Shown here one piece after another: positions 1-7,571 of a stretch of 8,609 nucleotides of DNA (the stretch's first letter is position 1; every line of letters begins with the position of its first letter). Location of the stretch: assembly GCA_020438185.1 (NCBI GenBank), contig JAGQVC010000048.1, positions 1 through 8,609 of the forward strand, read 5' to 3'. This stretch comes from Bacteroidota bacterium (GTDB lineage Bacteria > Bacteroidota > Bacteroidia > M30B66). Under the pieces are notes generated by a model, which saw only the letters and a program-made list of their open reading frames with translations, was not told the DNA's origin and made no database searches. Both the position numbers and the translations under genes were made by a program.

Positions 1-1089
1 AGAGCCAAGGCCAGCAAGGCGGTTCAGGTGCAGTCCAGAATAAAGCAGCTTGATAAAGTTGAACGAATAGAGGTTGAGCTTGAAGATAACGCCAGTATCC
101 ATTTTCGGTTTCCGGATGCACCGCGCTCCGGAAAGGTTGTGCTTGAGCTTAAACAGGTGAGAAAAAGTTTTGGCGAAAAAAACATCCTGAAGCAGGTTGA
201 TTTGCTTGTTGAGCGCGGAGACAAAGTTGCTTTTGTAGGTAGAAACGGGGAGGGGAAAACAACTCTTTCAAAGATAATATCCGGGGTGCTTGATTATGAA
301 GGTGAAGTAATAAACGGACACAATGTTCAGCTTGGATATTTTGCTCAAAACCAGGCTGAGCTTTTAACTCCCGGAATTAGTATTCTTGAAACGCTGGAAC
401 GTGTTGCCCGGAATGTTACAACATTGCAGTTAAGGAACATTCTAGGATCCTTTTTATTCAGTGGAGATGATGTTGACAAAAAGGTGTCTGTTTTGTCGGG
501 AGGAGAAAAGGGCCGTCTTGCCTTAGCGAGACTTTTACTGGAACCGGTTAATCTGCTAGTTCTGGATGAACCAACGAATCATTTGGATATGCGTTCGAAG
601 GACATTTTGAAATCGGCATTGCAGCAGTACAATGGAACAATGATTCTGGTTTCGCATGACCGGGATTTCCTGGATGGATTGTGCAATAAGGTTGTTGAGT
701 TTAAAGATGGAGGAATTAAGGAATATCCGGGCGGTATTTTTGATTTCCTGCAGAGCAGAAAACTGGCAAGCCTGAAATCGCTTGAGCAAAAGCTTGAACA
801 GCCGGCTGTGCAACAGCAAAAAGTAGCTGAACCAAAAGCGGAGAAGCAGAATCGCCCCTCGAAGGAGTTGCGTAAGCTGGAAACCCGCATTCGCAATTGC
901 GAAGAAAAGATTGCCGCTCTTGAAGAACAAATCAGTGAAATAGAGAACAAACTGGCAGATCCCGGGTTGTATTCCGACAAGGATCTTGCATCGGGCTTAT
1001 TGAAGGATTATGAATCCGGCAAAGCAGAGCTGGCATCACAAATGAAATTATGGGAAGAGTTGTTAGCGGAGCAGGAGCAAAGCATGTAG
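1..1089 (+). CDS. ABC-F family ATPase, C-terminal half (5' partial)
   Basis: Soluble ABC-F protein with no membrane domain. Family members bind the ribosomal E site and act in translation or in relief from ribosome-targeting drugs. The frame is open from base 1, so the gene starts upstream and 362 codons are visible. They begin in the linker between the two ATPase domains (RAKASKAVQVQSRIKQLDK, typical of the family). The second nucleotide-binding domain is intact: Walker A GRNGEGKTT at 238-264, signature LSGGE at 493-507, Walker B LLVLDEPTNHLD at 553-588, and the switch His of SHDRD at about 655. From about 862 to 1068 the chain is a charged heptad-like helix (KELRKLETRIRNCEEKIAAL), the C-terminal coiled coil found in Uup/YdiF-type members. 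A housekeeping Uup/YdiF-like role is more likely than specific antibiotic resistance, but without the N-terminal half the subfamily cannot be set. The 3' end overlaps the next gene. Confidence 0.96.
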   Translation, partial: RAKASKAVQVQSRIKQLDKVERIEVELEDNASIHFRFPDAPRSGKVVLELKQVRKSFGEKNILKQVDLLVERGDKVAFVGRNGEGKTTLSKIISGVLDYEGEVINGHNVQLGYFAQNQAELLTPGISILETLERVARNVTTLQLRNILGSFLFSGDDVDKKVSVLSGGEKGRLALARLLLEPVNLLVLDEPTNHLDMRSKDILKSALQQYNGTMILVSHDRDFLDGLCNKVVEFKDGGIKEYPGGIFDFLQSRKLASLKSLEQKLEQPAVQQQKVAEPKAEKQNRPSKELRKLETRIRNCEEKIAALEEQISEIENKLADPGLYSDKDLASGLLKDYESGKAELASQMKLWEELLAEQEQSM

Positions 1090-1502
1090 ATTACTCACCG
1101 GTAGTGCTTTTTGACGGAGTTTGCCACTTGTGTAACAGCAGTGTAAAGTTTTTAATAAGACGGGACAAGAAGGGCATCATTCATTACGCAGCCTTGCAAT
1201 CGGATTACGCCAGGAGGCGAATTAAAGAAGCCGGAATACCGGAGCCTTTGCCAGATGGAGTGATTTTGATTGAAGAAGGCCGTTATTATACAGAGAGCGA
1301 CGCGGTATTACGAAGTCTGCATTATCTGGGGCCATTTTACAGGATTGTGTCGTTGTTTCGGATTATTCCAAAGTTCATCCGGCAGTTTTTTTATGGCATC
1401 ATAGCCCGAAACAGGTATCGCTGGTTTGGCAAGTACGATGCTTGTGTATTGCCGGAGCCGGGCTGGAGGGAACGGTTTGAGGATCAGGAAATTACAATGT
1501 AG
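1050..1502 (+). CDS. DCC family thiol-disulfide oxidoreductase-like protein (DUF393)
   Basis: Small protein of the DUF393/DCC family, named for an N-terminal Asp-Cys-x-x-Cys-type motif and predicted to have a thioredoxin-like redox role. The substrate is unknown. The motif is seen as LFDGVCHLCN, with Cys25 and Cys28. Other family landmarks are SVKFLIRRDKKG (31-42), ESDAVLR (82-88) and the C-terminal IARNRYRWFGKYDAC (118-132). There is no signal peptide, so it is probably cytoplasmic; the hydrophobic part around 95-118 looks amphipathic and not a clear membrane span. The ATG at 1050 lies 40 nt inside the ABC-F gene in another frame and lacks a strong Shine-Dalgarno. The only later in-frame option before the motif is GTG at 1104, which would start directly at MLFDGVC. 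The family usually has a few residues before this motif, so 1050 is preferred but not certain. The overlap suggests co-transcription and translational coupling with the ABC-F gene. Its end overlaps the end of dprA on the other strand. Confidence 0.9.
   Translation: MGRVVSGAGAKHVDYSPVVLFDGVCHLCNSSVKFLIRRDKKGIIHYAALQSDYARRRIKEAGIPEPLPDGVILIEEGRYYTESDAVLRSLHYLGPFYRIVSLFRIIPKFIRQFFYGIIARNRYRWFGKYDACVLPEPGWRERFEDQEITM
1484..1502. other. Tail-to-tail overlap of the DCC gene and dprA
   Basis: The stop of the DCC gene (TAG, 1500-1502) lies inside the dprA reading frame, and the dprA stop (TGA on the minus strand, 1486-1484) lies inside the DCC frame. The 19 nt between them code on both strands. There is therefore no intergenic space for a conventional terminator. 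Confidence 0.9.
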
Positions 1503-2578
1503 GTTTTTCCGGGCATAGCCCTGATGATTCCCTTAAACTCGAGATCAAGTAGAATTCCGGCGATAGCCGAAGAGGAAAAGCCCGAGTTTGCCAAAATTAA
1601 ATCAGGGTGATTTTTGCCGTTTTTAATTAATGAAACAACCCGGGTTTCAGACTCTGATAATGTTTCAAAAAGACTGACTTGAACCGGTTTTCGGGATTTC
1701 TTTTCCCATCCCATATACCAGGCAAGGTCGGAGGCAGAATTAAGTAGGGCGGCCCGATTGTTTTTGATTAGCATATTACATCCCTGTGAAGTTAGATCGC
1801 CTATTCGACCCGGAACGGCAAACACATCGCGGTTGTAGCTCAGTGCCAGTTCAGCAGTAATTAGCGCCCCGCCTTTTTTAGCAGCCTCTACAACAATTGT
1901 GGCGTCACATAATCCGGCAATTATGCGATTTCTTTTCGGGAAATTTTCTCTGTCGGGTCGTGTAGCAATCATAAAATCGGTAACTATTCCGCCATTTTCT
2001 TCCATCGATCTGGCCAGGCTCCGGTTTCCGGGTGGGTAAAGCGCATCAAGACCATGTGCGACCACGCCGATATTTTGAATTCCCCTGCTTTGAGCTGCAC
2101 GGTGTGCGAAACTATCAATTCCGTGCGCCAGGCCACTTACGAGGGCGCACCTGAGTTCGGCTAATTCGGATACCAGTTCTTCGCAAACCCGCTCACCGTA
2201 GTCGGTTGCAGTGCGCGTGCCTACAATTGAGACAATGCGACTTGCGTTCAGGTCGAGGTTACCCCGCGTAAAAATGACGAGGGGGCCATCTTCGCAGGAC
2301 TTAAGCCGAAAAGGAAATTCCTTTTGTTTAAAATGCAAGCTTGTGATTCCGTGCCTCTGGTTGTATTTAAGCTCATCCTCCGCTTTGCGGAGATATGCTT
2401 TAAGATGATTTTGCCTAAGTTCTTCGGTGCGAACACCCGCCAAATTTAATTTTTCGGCAGAACGAAAAAATTCAGAAGCAGATCCGCTGAGTTCTATTAT
2501 TTTTCGGGCTTTTCGTGGTCCGATTCCCGGTATTAGTCCAATTGCAATAAGGGATAGAATTTCGGATTCTTCGAGCAT
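1484..2578 (-). CDS. dprA: DNA-processing protein DprA
   Basis: DprA (Smf) binds incoming single-stranded DNA and loads RecA during natural transformation. It is also conserved in many bacteria not known to be competent. The protein is 364 aa, normal for the family. The N-terminus carries a helix-hairpin-helix-like segment (LIPGIGPRKARKI, 15-27). The Rossmann-fold core follows: SIVGTRTATDYG (117-128), SGLAHGIDSFAH (148-159), HGLDALYPPGNR (175-186), ENFPKRNRIIAGL (211-223), VVEAAKKGGALITA (229-242) and VFAVPGRI (252-259). The C-terminal 60 residues (about 305-364) fit the winged-helix domain seen in longer DprA proteins. The ATG at 2578 is the only sensible start: an in-frame stop lies a short way upstream, and the HhH begins at residue 15. 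No clear Shine-Dalgarno is present. It is transcribed divergently from the TonB receptor and looks monocistronic here. No other competence gene is in the window. Confidence 0.97.
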   Translation of the reverse strand: MLEESEILSLIAIGLIPGIGPRKARKIIELSGSASEFFRSAEKLNLAGVRTEELRQNHLKAYLRKAEDELKYNQRHGITSLHFKQKEFPFRLKSCEDGPLVIFTRGNLDLNASRIVSIVGTRTATDYGERVCEELVSELAELRCALVSGLAHGIDSFAHRAAQSRGIQNIGVVAHGLDALYPPGNRSLARSMEENGGIVTDFMIATRPDRENFPKRNRIIAGLCDATIVVEAAKKGGALITAELALSYNRDVFAVPGRIGDLTSQGCNMLIKNNRAALLNSASDLAWYMGWEKKSRKPVQVSLFETLSESETRVVSLIKNGKNHPDLILANSGFSSSAIAGILLDLEFKGIIRAMPGKTYIVIS

Positions 2579-2634
2579 CGATTTGCGAATTTTTTACATT
2601 GCAAATTAATCATCACACCGGAGGCGGTTACACT
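2579..2634. promoter_or_regulatory. Divergent spacer between dprA and the TonB receptor
   Basis: This 56-nt AT-rich spacer must hold or adjoin the start signals for both genes. I see no exact TAnnTTTG element. The nearest are TACATTGC on the plus strand at 2595 and TAATTTGC on the minus strand, each imperfect and without a well-spaced TTG upstream. The promoters may therefore reach into the 5' end of dprA. The only clear signal is the ribosome binding site at 2620-2624. Confidence 0.4.
2620..2624 (+). promoter_or_regulatory. Shine-Dalgarno deciding the TonB-receptor start
   Basis: GGAGG lies 10 nt before the ATG at 2635. A longer frame opens at TTG 2599, but the ribosome binding site and the signal peptide beginning MFRTKLLKAL both point to 2635. 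Confidence 0.8.
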
Positions 2635-5082
2635 ATGTTCAGAACTAAGCTATTGAAAGCCTTAACGGCTATTTTTTTTACTTCTTCTACCTTGCTGGCG
2701 CAGGTGGAACGGGCTGAGGTTTACGGAAAAATTTCTGACAAAACGGGAGTTTCTGTTCCAGCGGCATATATCGTTGTAAAAGGCAATGAATCAAAAGGAA
2801 CGGTAACCGATATGGATGGCAAATACAGTATATCTCTGCCGGCAGGCAGAATTACACTTGTAGCAAAACAAATTGGATACAAGAGCCAGGAAAAGACTTT
2901 TGAGCTGAAACCGGGCGATAAGGTTGAATACAACATTGTTCTGGAAAGCGATGTAGTGAATATGAAGACCTTCGTTACTACGGCCGGAAAGTATGAGCAA
3001 AACATTGAGAAGCTGACCGTTAGTATGGATGTCCTTCGTCCTAATATTATTGAAAACAAGAACACGGCTCAGATTGATGACGCCCTGCAGCAAGTGCCGG
3101 GAGTGAGCATTGTTGACGGCGAACCGCAAATCAGGGGAGGAAGCGGGTATTCGTTCGGAGCAGGCTCCAGAGTTATGATACTGCAGGACGGATTGCCTAT
3201 TTTATCAGGCGATGCCGGACGACCAAGTTGGGGGTTTATGCCTGTTGAAAATATTGAACAGGTTGAGGTTATTAAAGGAGCTGCGTCGGTTCTGTATGGT
3301 TCGGCGGCCCTGAGCGGAGTTATTAATGTAAGAACCGCGTATCCGCGGGATGAGCCCCTGACCAAGATTACCATGTTTAGCGGATTATACAACAATCCCC
3401 GAAACAAGGAAGCGATATTTTGGGGAAGCAATAATCACGGTTATTCAAATGTTAGCTTTCTACATTCAAGAAAAATTGGGAACCTGGATCTTACTTTAGG
3501 GGGAAATGCCTTTTATGATGCGGGCTATGTGGGGCCAACGCCCGTGAATGTGAATGATACTACGTTTAATCCTTATGCTGAACAGCGCGGGGATTTCGAA
3601 AACAGAATTCGGTTTAATATCGGCCTGAGGTACCGAAGTAAAAAAATCGAAGGACTCAGTTATGGCATTAATGGAAATGTAATGTATTCGCGTTCAGCAT
3701 CTTCGTTGTTGTGGATGAATGCAGACAGCGGAATGTACCGTGCTTATCCGGGTTCCAACACTCTTACTCTGCAGGATGTGAGCTATGCCGATCCGTTTGT
3801 TACCTACACAGGTAAAAAAGGGTGGAATCATTACTTAAGAAACCGCTGGTTTCATTTGAACAACAACAACGATAATAATCAGGCTAACCGAAGTGACGTT
3901 TTTTATTCGGAATATCAGGTCCAGAAGAAGTTTAAGAGTGGATATAACGTAACAGCGGGAGCTGTTCATTCCTACACGCTGGGAAGGTCTCAATTGTATA
4001 AGGGAAATCTTGCAGATTCACTTGCCAGTGAAGCCACATCCACCAATCAGAATATTGCAGGATATGTACAGGTTGATAAGACCTTTTTTGAATTCCTGAC
4101 GCTGAGCACAGGTGCCCGCTATGAACATTTTTCAATAACAAGTCCGCATATTAGCAAAACAGATTCGTTTACCACCGTTAGCGAAGGCAAGCCTGTTTTC
4201 AGATTCGGTGCTAACGTGCAAATAACGAAAGCAACTTTTTTAAGAGCTTCGTTTGGACAGGGTTACCGTTTCCCGACAATTGCCGAAAAATTTATTAAAA
4301 CAGCAGTCGGGCCGGTTCAGATTTACCCCAATGAAAACCTGAAATCCGAAACATCGTGGAATGCAGAAGTTGGAATTAAACAGGGGTTCAGAATCGGCAA
4401 ATTTGAAGGATATCTGGATGCCGCTTACTTCAAACAGAAGTTTGAGGATAATATTGAGTTTAATTTCGGCCTGTTCGGACCTCTTGATCCGGCGCAGTTG
4501 TTCGGGTTTGGATTTGCTTCCTTAAATATTGGGAAAACACAGGTGCAGGGAACCGAAATAACCTTGGCAGGAAGAGGTTCAATCGGGAAGACGCAGATTT
4601 CAACGTTAGCCGGTTATACTTACACCTTGCCGGTTGCCTTGCAACCCGGGTTGAAATATCCTGTTAAGTTCGGATTAGACAGTTTAACCTACGCCAGTTC
4701 GTCTTCGGATACCAGCGGATATATTTTGAAATACAGGTTTCAACATTTATTCAAAGGAGACATAGAATTCACCCGGGGTAGCTGGTCTTTAGGGGTTAGT
4801 GTGAGGTACAACAGCTACATGCAGAATATAGACAAGATTTTTGAGGATATGGATGAGCTGATATTATCGTTGCTCGGTCAGCCACAAACGGGATTGAAGA
4901 AATACAGGGCTGATCATCAGAATGGTGTAACGGTGATTGATGCCAGACTTGGTTATCAGGTAAACGAAAAGCTGCGGCTTTCGTTTGTGGTAAATAATCT
5001 TAGTAACCAGGAATATACATTAAGACCAATGAGTATGGAAGCCCCCCGAACAACGGCGGTTCAGCTTCAGGTAAAATTCTGA
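2635..5082 (+). CDS. TonB-dependent outer-membrane receptor with carboxypeptidase-regulatory-like domain
   Basis: Outer-membrane 22-strand-type transporter that imports a substrate using energy from TonB-ExbBD. The substrate cannot be read from the sequence. It is 815 aa from the ATG at 2635. Residues 1-23 are a signal peptide (lysines, then LTAIFFTSSTLLAQ). Residues about 27-105 form a CarboxypepD_reg-like beta-sandwich (EVYGKISDKTG, GTVTDMDGKYSI, LVAKQIGYKS), common in Bacteroidota receptors. A probable Ton box, TFVTTAG, follows at 112-118. The plug lies at about 125-235 and includes IDDALQQVPGVSI, QIRGGSGYSFG, VMILQDGLPI and VEVIKGAASVLYGSAALSGVINV. The rest is beta-barrel, ending VNNLSNQEYTL and then QLQVKF with the terminal Phe expected for outer-membrane assembly. 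At 580 aa the barrel is normal in length. No SusD-like partner follows, so it is of the FepA/CirA/BtuB-like kind and not a SusC/SusD glycan importer. Its stop abuts that of nadE. Confidence 0.95.
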   Translation: MFRTKLLKALTAIFFTSSTLLAQVERAEVYGKISDKTGVSVPAAYIVVKGNESKGTVTDMDGKYSISLPAGRITLVAKQIGYKSQEKTFELKPGDKVEYNIVLESDVVNMKTFVTTAGKYEQNIEKLTVSMDVLRPNIIENKNTAQIDDALQQVPGVSIVDGEPQIRGGSGYSFGAGSRVMILQDGLPILSGDAGRPSWGFMPVENIEQVEVIKGAASVLYGSAALSGVINVRTAYPRDEPLTKITMFSGLYNNPRNKEAIFWGSNNHGYSNVSFLHSRKIGNLDLTLGGNAFYDAGYVGPTPVNVNDTTFNPYAEQRGDFENRIRFNIGLRYRSKKIEGLSYGINGNVMYSRSASSLLWMNADSGMYRAYPGSNTLTLQDVSYADPFVTYTGKKGWNHYLRNRWFHLNNNNDNNQANRSDVFYSEYQVQKKFKSGYNVTAGAVHSYTLGRSQLYKGNLADSLASEATSTNQNIAGYVQVDKTFFEFLTLSTGARYEHFSITSPHISKTDSFTTVSEGKPVFRFGANVQITKATFLRASFGQGYRFPTIAEKFIKTAVGPVQIYPNENLKSETSWNAEVGIKQGFRIGKFEGYLDAAYFKQKFEDNIEFNFGLFGPLDPAQLFGFGFASLNIGKTQVQGTEITLAGRGSIGKTQISTLAGYTYTLPVALQPGLKYPVKFGLDSLTYASSSSDTSGYILKYRFQHLFKGDIEFTRGSWSLGVSVRYNSYMQNIDKIFEDMDELILSLLGQPQTGLKKYRADHQNGVTVIDARLGYQVNEKLRLSFVVNNLSNQEYTLRPMSMEAPRTTAVQLQVKF

Positions 5083-6741
5083 TTAACTGAGGTAGTGCCC
5101 AACGATTGGCATTCTTCGTCCGAGGCCAAAAGCTTTGGGTGAAACACGCAGAACCGGCGGTGTCTGGTATCGTTTGTACTCGTTAGTGTTGACCATTTTA
5201 AGTATCCGGGCAACCAGTTTTGCGTCATACCCTTTTGCGGTAATCTCGGCAGGTCCCAGGCGCTGCTCAATGTACTGGTAAAGTATTTCGTCGAGAATAT
5301 CGTATTCGGGCAGCGAATCGCTGTCTTTCTGATCGGGTCTTAATTCCGCGCTGGGGGCTTTTAATAGAATGTTTTCGGGGATGACTTCCTTATCCCTGTT
5401 GATGTGCCTTGCAAGCGAGTAAACATGAGTTTTGTACAGGTCGCCAATTACTGAAATACCACCACACATATCGCCATAAAGGGTTCCGTAACCAACGGCA
5501 GCCTCACTTTTGTTTGATGTATTCAATAAGATGTAACCGTGTTTATTACTCAAAGCCATCAGCAGCACTCCCCGAATTCTAGCCTGAATATTTTCTTCGG
5601 TCACATCTGCCGGCTTGCCGGCAAAACCATGCTCAAGAGAATGCATTAATTCTTTAAAAGCAGGTTGAATTGGAATGGTTTCGGTTGCCGCCCCAAGATT
5701 TTTTGCCAGCAAAAGAGCATCGCTGATGGAGTGGTCGCTTGAATATTGAGAAGGCATTAAGACACCGAGCACCTTATCTTTTCCGAGCGCTTCAACAGCT
5801 AATGCATAAACAACGGCCGAATCAATGCCACCACTAAGTCCGAGGATGGCTTTTTTGAAGCCCAACTTTGAAAAATAATCCCTGACACCGAGGATAAGTG
5901 CCCGGTGAATGGCTTCGATGTTCACTTCTTCCGGCCGAAAGGCCGAGGCTAGCTTAAAATCCACCGCAGGTGCGGTGTTTATGTGACCCAGATCGAAAAT
6001 GCGAAAGTCTTCTTCGAAATAGTTCAGCTCACAAACTATGTTGCCGTTGCGGTTTAAAACCATAGAGCCGCCGTCGAAAATCAACTCGGTTTGAGCTCCG
6101 ACATGATTTACATAAAACAAGGGCAATCCATAGTCTGAAGCCGCTTTGTGCAGTACGCGTTTTCTGCTCACATCGTGACCGTAGCTAAATGGAGAGGCCG
6201 CGATATTTATCATTAAATCAGGCTTTTGCACAACCAATTTATCCATTGGCCAAAGCGTGTACATTTTATCTTCCTCAATATCCCAGAGGTCTTCACAAAT
6301 GGTTAGGGCTATTTTTTTCCCCTTGCAGGTGATGCATTCAAACACATTGTGGTTGGGTTCGAAATATCTGTATTCATCGAAGACATCGTAGGTTGGAAGC
6401 AGCGTTTTGTGAACAACCGATTCAACCCTTCCATTTTGAAGAAAAAAGGCGGCGTTAAAGAGGTTTTTGCCCTCCGGAACCGGATTTTCGTCTGGAGCGC
6501 CAACAATGGCTGCTATTCCATGACAGGCATCTGCGATTTTTCTGACAGCAATTTGTGATCGCTTAACAAAGTCTTCAAATTCCAAAAAATCCAAAGGAGG
6601 ATATCCGCAAACAATTAGTTCCGGGAATACGACAAGATCGGCACCTTCGGATTTAGCGCGGGAAATGCAGGAAAGAATTTTACTGAGGTTTGCCTCAAAA
6701 TCTCCAATCCGGGTGTTTATCTGAGCAAGAGCAATCTTCAT
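5083..6741 (-). CDS. nadE: Glutamine-dependent NAD+ synthetase
   Basis: Cytoplasmic enzyme for the last step of NAD synthesis: deamido-NAD + ATP + glutamine to NAD + AMP + PPi + glutamate. The 552-aa protein has both domains of the glutamine-using form. The N-terminal nitrilase-type glutaminase (about 1-260) shows the catalytic triad Glu41 (VVFPELIVCGYPP), Lys112 (VVHKTLLP) and Cys149 (LTICEDLWD). The C-terminal synthetase (about 275-552) has the PP-loop GLSGGIDSAVV (301-311), LLNTSNKSEAAVGYGTLYGD (405-424), PSAELRPDQKDSDSLPEYD (463-481) and the terminal KRYQTPPVLRVSPKAFGLGR. Nothing essential appears missing. The start at 6741 (MKIALAQINTRIGDF) fits the family N-terminus. The Shine-Dalgarno is weak. 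It lies 30 nt after the outer-membrane barrel gene on the same strand and probably shares its transcript. Confidence 0.98.
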   Translation of the reverse strand: MKIALAQINTRIGDFEANLSKILSCISRAKSEGADLVVFPELIVCGYPPLDFLEFEDFVKRSQIAVRKIADACHGIAAIVGAPDENPVPEGKNLFNAAFFLQNGRVESVVHKTLLPTYDVFDEYRYFEPNHNVFECITCKGKKIALTICEDLWDIEEDKMYTLWPMDKLVVQKPDLMINIAASPFSYGHDVSRKRVLHKAASDYGLPLFYVNHVGAQTELIFDGGSMVLNRNGNIVCELNYFEEDFRIFDLGHINTAPAVDFKLASAFRPEEVNIEAIHRALILGVRDYFSKLGFKKAILGLSGGIDSAVVYALAVEALGKDKVLGVLMPSQYSSDHSISDALLLAKNLGAATETIPIQPAFKELMHSLEHGFAGKPADVTEENIQARIRGVLLMALSNKHGYILLNTSNKSEAAVGYGTLYGDMCGGISVIGDLYKTHVYSLARHINRDKEVIPENILLKAPSAELRPDQKDSDSLPEYDILDEILYQYIEQRLGPAEITAKGYDAKLVARILKMVNTNEYKRYQTPPVLRVSPKAFGLGRRMPIVGHYLS

Positions 6742-6771
6742 GTTACCGGAATTTCCCGGATTTAGCCAAAA

Positions 6772-7521
6772 TCAGAACAGAATAGCAACATTTAGCTGCA
6801 TGTAATTGGTAATTCCCTTTTCGTTAACAACGTTAAACGGATCGGTGAATGAAGCTCCCGGAGGATCTGTTTCGAACTGGTTTTTAAGCATATTGGTAAG
6901 CCCGTTGTTAAAAATAAGGCTTCCAACCAATGCGGTATTTCCCGAAAGAGAATATTCCACACCGGCGCCAATTTGCAACGAGCCTCTGAAAGAATTAATA
7001 TATTTTCCGGATTCGTTATTGGCTACAGAATTAGTAACACTTAATTCGGTTCGCTTGAATTCTGTTTCTGCATTGTAACGAAAACCGGCCCCCATTCCGA
7101 AAAGGCCGAAATAGCGAAGGTAACCGATTTCTTTTGTTCTGAATTTTAACAATACCGGGATCTCAATGAATCTTGTTTTGTAAAGTTGCTCCCATTCGAC
7201 GAGTCCGCCATTAGCCGGGCTTTTAAGCGTACCCTGCAATTTGAACGAAGTATAATTAATGTCGATTCCGGTAGAAACCAAAAATGTTTCAGACAGCACA
7301 ATTTCTGCCTGAGGACCCCACATAAAACCAAAACGAAGCCCTCCATTTTCAACAGTAAAGTCGGCTGGAATATTTCCAAAATCAGGTTTAGCCCAGCTAA
7401 CCAGAGGAGCTGCCTTTAATCCGAAACGAAATTTTGACTGAGCGTTTGAATAGTTGCTGCAAATCATGGCGAAAGCCAGTAACAGCGGGGTAAGTCCTGA
7501 AAAAGTCCTTGTATGTTTCAT
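6772..7521 (-). CDS. Outer-membrane beta-barrel protein (PorT/OMP_b-brl-like), function unknown
   Basis: Secreted protein of 249 aa that should form a small beta-barrel in the outer membrane. Residues 1-27 are a signal peptide: MKHTRTFSG, the hydrophobic LTPLLLAFAMI, then SNYSNAQ with likely cleavage after Ala27. The mature part opens FRFGLKAAPLVSWAKP and alternates polar and hydrophobic residues in strands with Gly/aromatic turns (FGFMWGPQAEIVLSE, YLRYFGLFGMGAGFRYNAE, SLQIGAGVEYSL). It ends MQLNVAILF with the terminal Phe signature. This is the pattern of the PorT-like/OMP_b-brl families of Bacteroidota. It is too general to call it the T9SS protein PorT itself. The ATG at 7521 is chosen over an in-frame ATG at 7533 because AAAGGAAA lies just before it and the signal peptide then begins properly. 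It is the first gene of a probable operon with nadE and is divergent from gldB, with a TAnnTTTG element 50 nt upstream. Confidence 0.85.
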   Translation of the reverse strand: MKHTRTFSGLTPLLLAFAMICSNYSNAQSKFRFGLKAAPLVSWAKPDFGNIPADFTVENGGLRFGFMWGPQAEIVLSETFLVSTGIDINYTSFKLQGTLKSPANGGLVEWEQLYKTRFIEIPVLLKFRTKEIGYLRYFGLFGMGAGFRYNAETEFKRTELSVTNSVANNESGKYINSFRGSLQIGAGVEYSLSGNTALVGSLIFNNGLTNMLKNQFETDPPGASFTDPFNVVNEKGITNYMQLNVAILF

Positions 7522-7554
7522 TTTCCTTTCCATTTATTGTGCGGTACGAATTTG

Positions 7555-7562
7555 TACTTTTG
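7555..7562 (+). promoter_or_regulatory. Probable promoter -7 element for gldB
   Basis: TACTTTTG is an exact match to TAnnTTTG. A TTG at 7537-7539 lies 15 nt upstream, shorter than the usual -33 spacing. Transcription would begin near 7569, about 25 nt before the gldB ATG, in an A-rich leader without a Shine-Dalgarno, as is common in this phylum. It sits only 9 nt from the opposing element at 7572-7579. Confidence 0.55.
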
Positions 7563-7571
7563 ACCGTTGAG

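Noticed and set aside
556..980. Open frames on the minus strand within the ABC-F gene, and similar ones within the receptor, nadE and gldB
   Set aside because: They lie wholly within well-conserved genes on the other strand, are of low complexity or Ser/Phe-rich, and lack recognisable domains or start signals.
2579..2610. TACATTGC (+) and TAATTTGC (-) as promoter elements for the TonB receptor and dprA
   Set aside because: Neither fits TAnnTTTG in full, and neither has a TTG at the right distance.
2599..2634. TTG start giving a 12-residue longer TonB receptor
   Set aside because: It has no ribosome binding site and would place a polar stretch before the signal peptide. ATG 2635 has GGAGG and a proper signal sequence.
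5067..5105. Possible hairpin at the TonB receptor/nadE junction (TCAG with CTGA)
   Set aside because: A four-base stem with a long loop, which is expected by chance.
6746..6759. CCGGAATTTCCCGG inverted repeat between the barrel gene and nadE
   Set aside because: Only a 4-bp stem with a 6-nt loop and no U-run. Too weak for a terminator or operator call.
7459..7470. Possible lipobox (AMIC, Cys21) in the barrel protein signal peptide
   Set aside because: Ile precedes the Cys where Gly, Ala or Ser is required, and a usual signal peptidase I site (SNAQ) follows. The terminal Phe also fits a barrel.
7522..7533. ATG at 7533 as the start of the barrel protein
   Set aside because: It adds only MERK before a good signal peptide, while the purine-rich AAAGGAAA fits as the ribosome binding site of ATG 7521.
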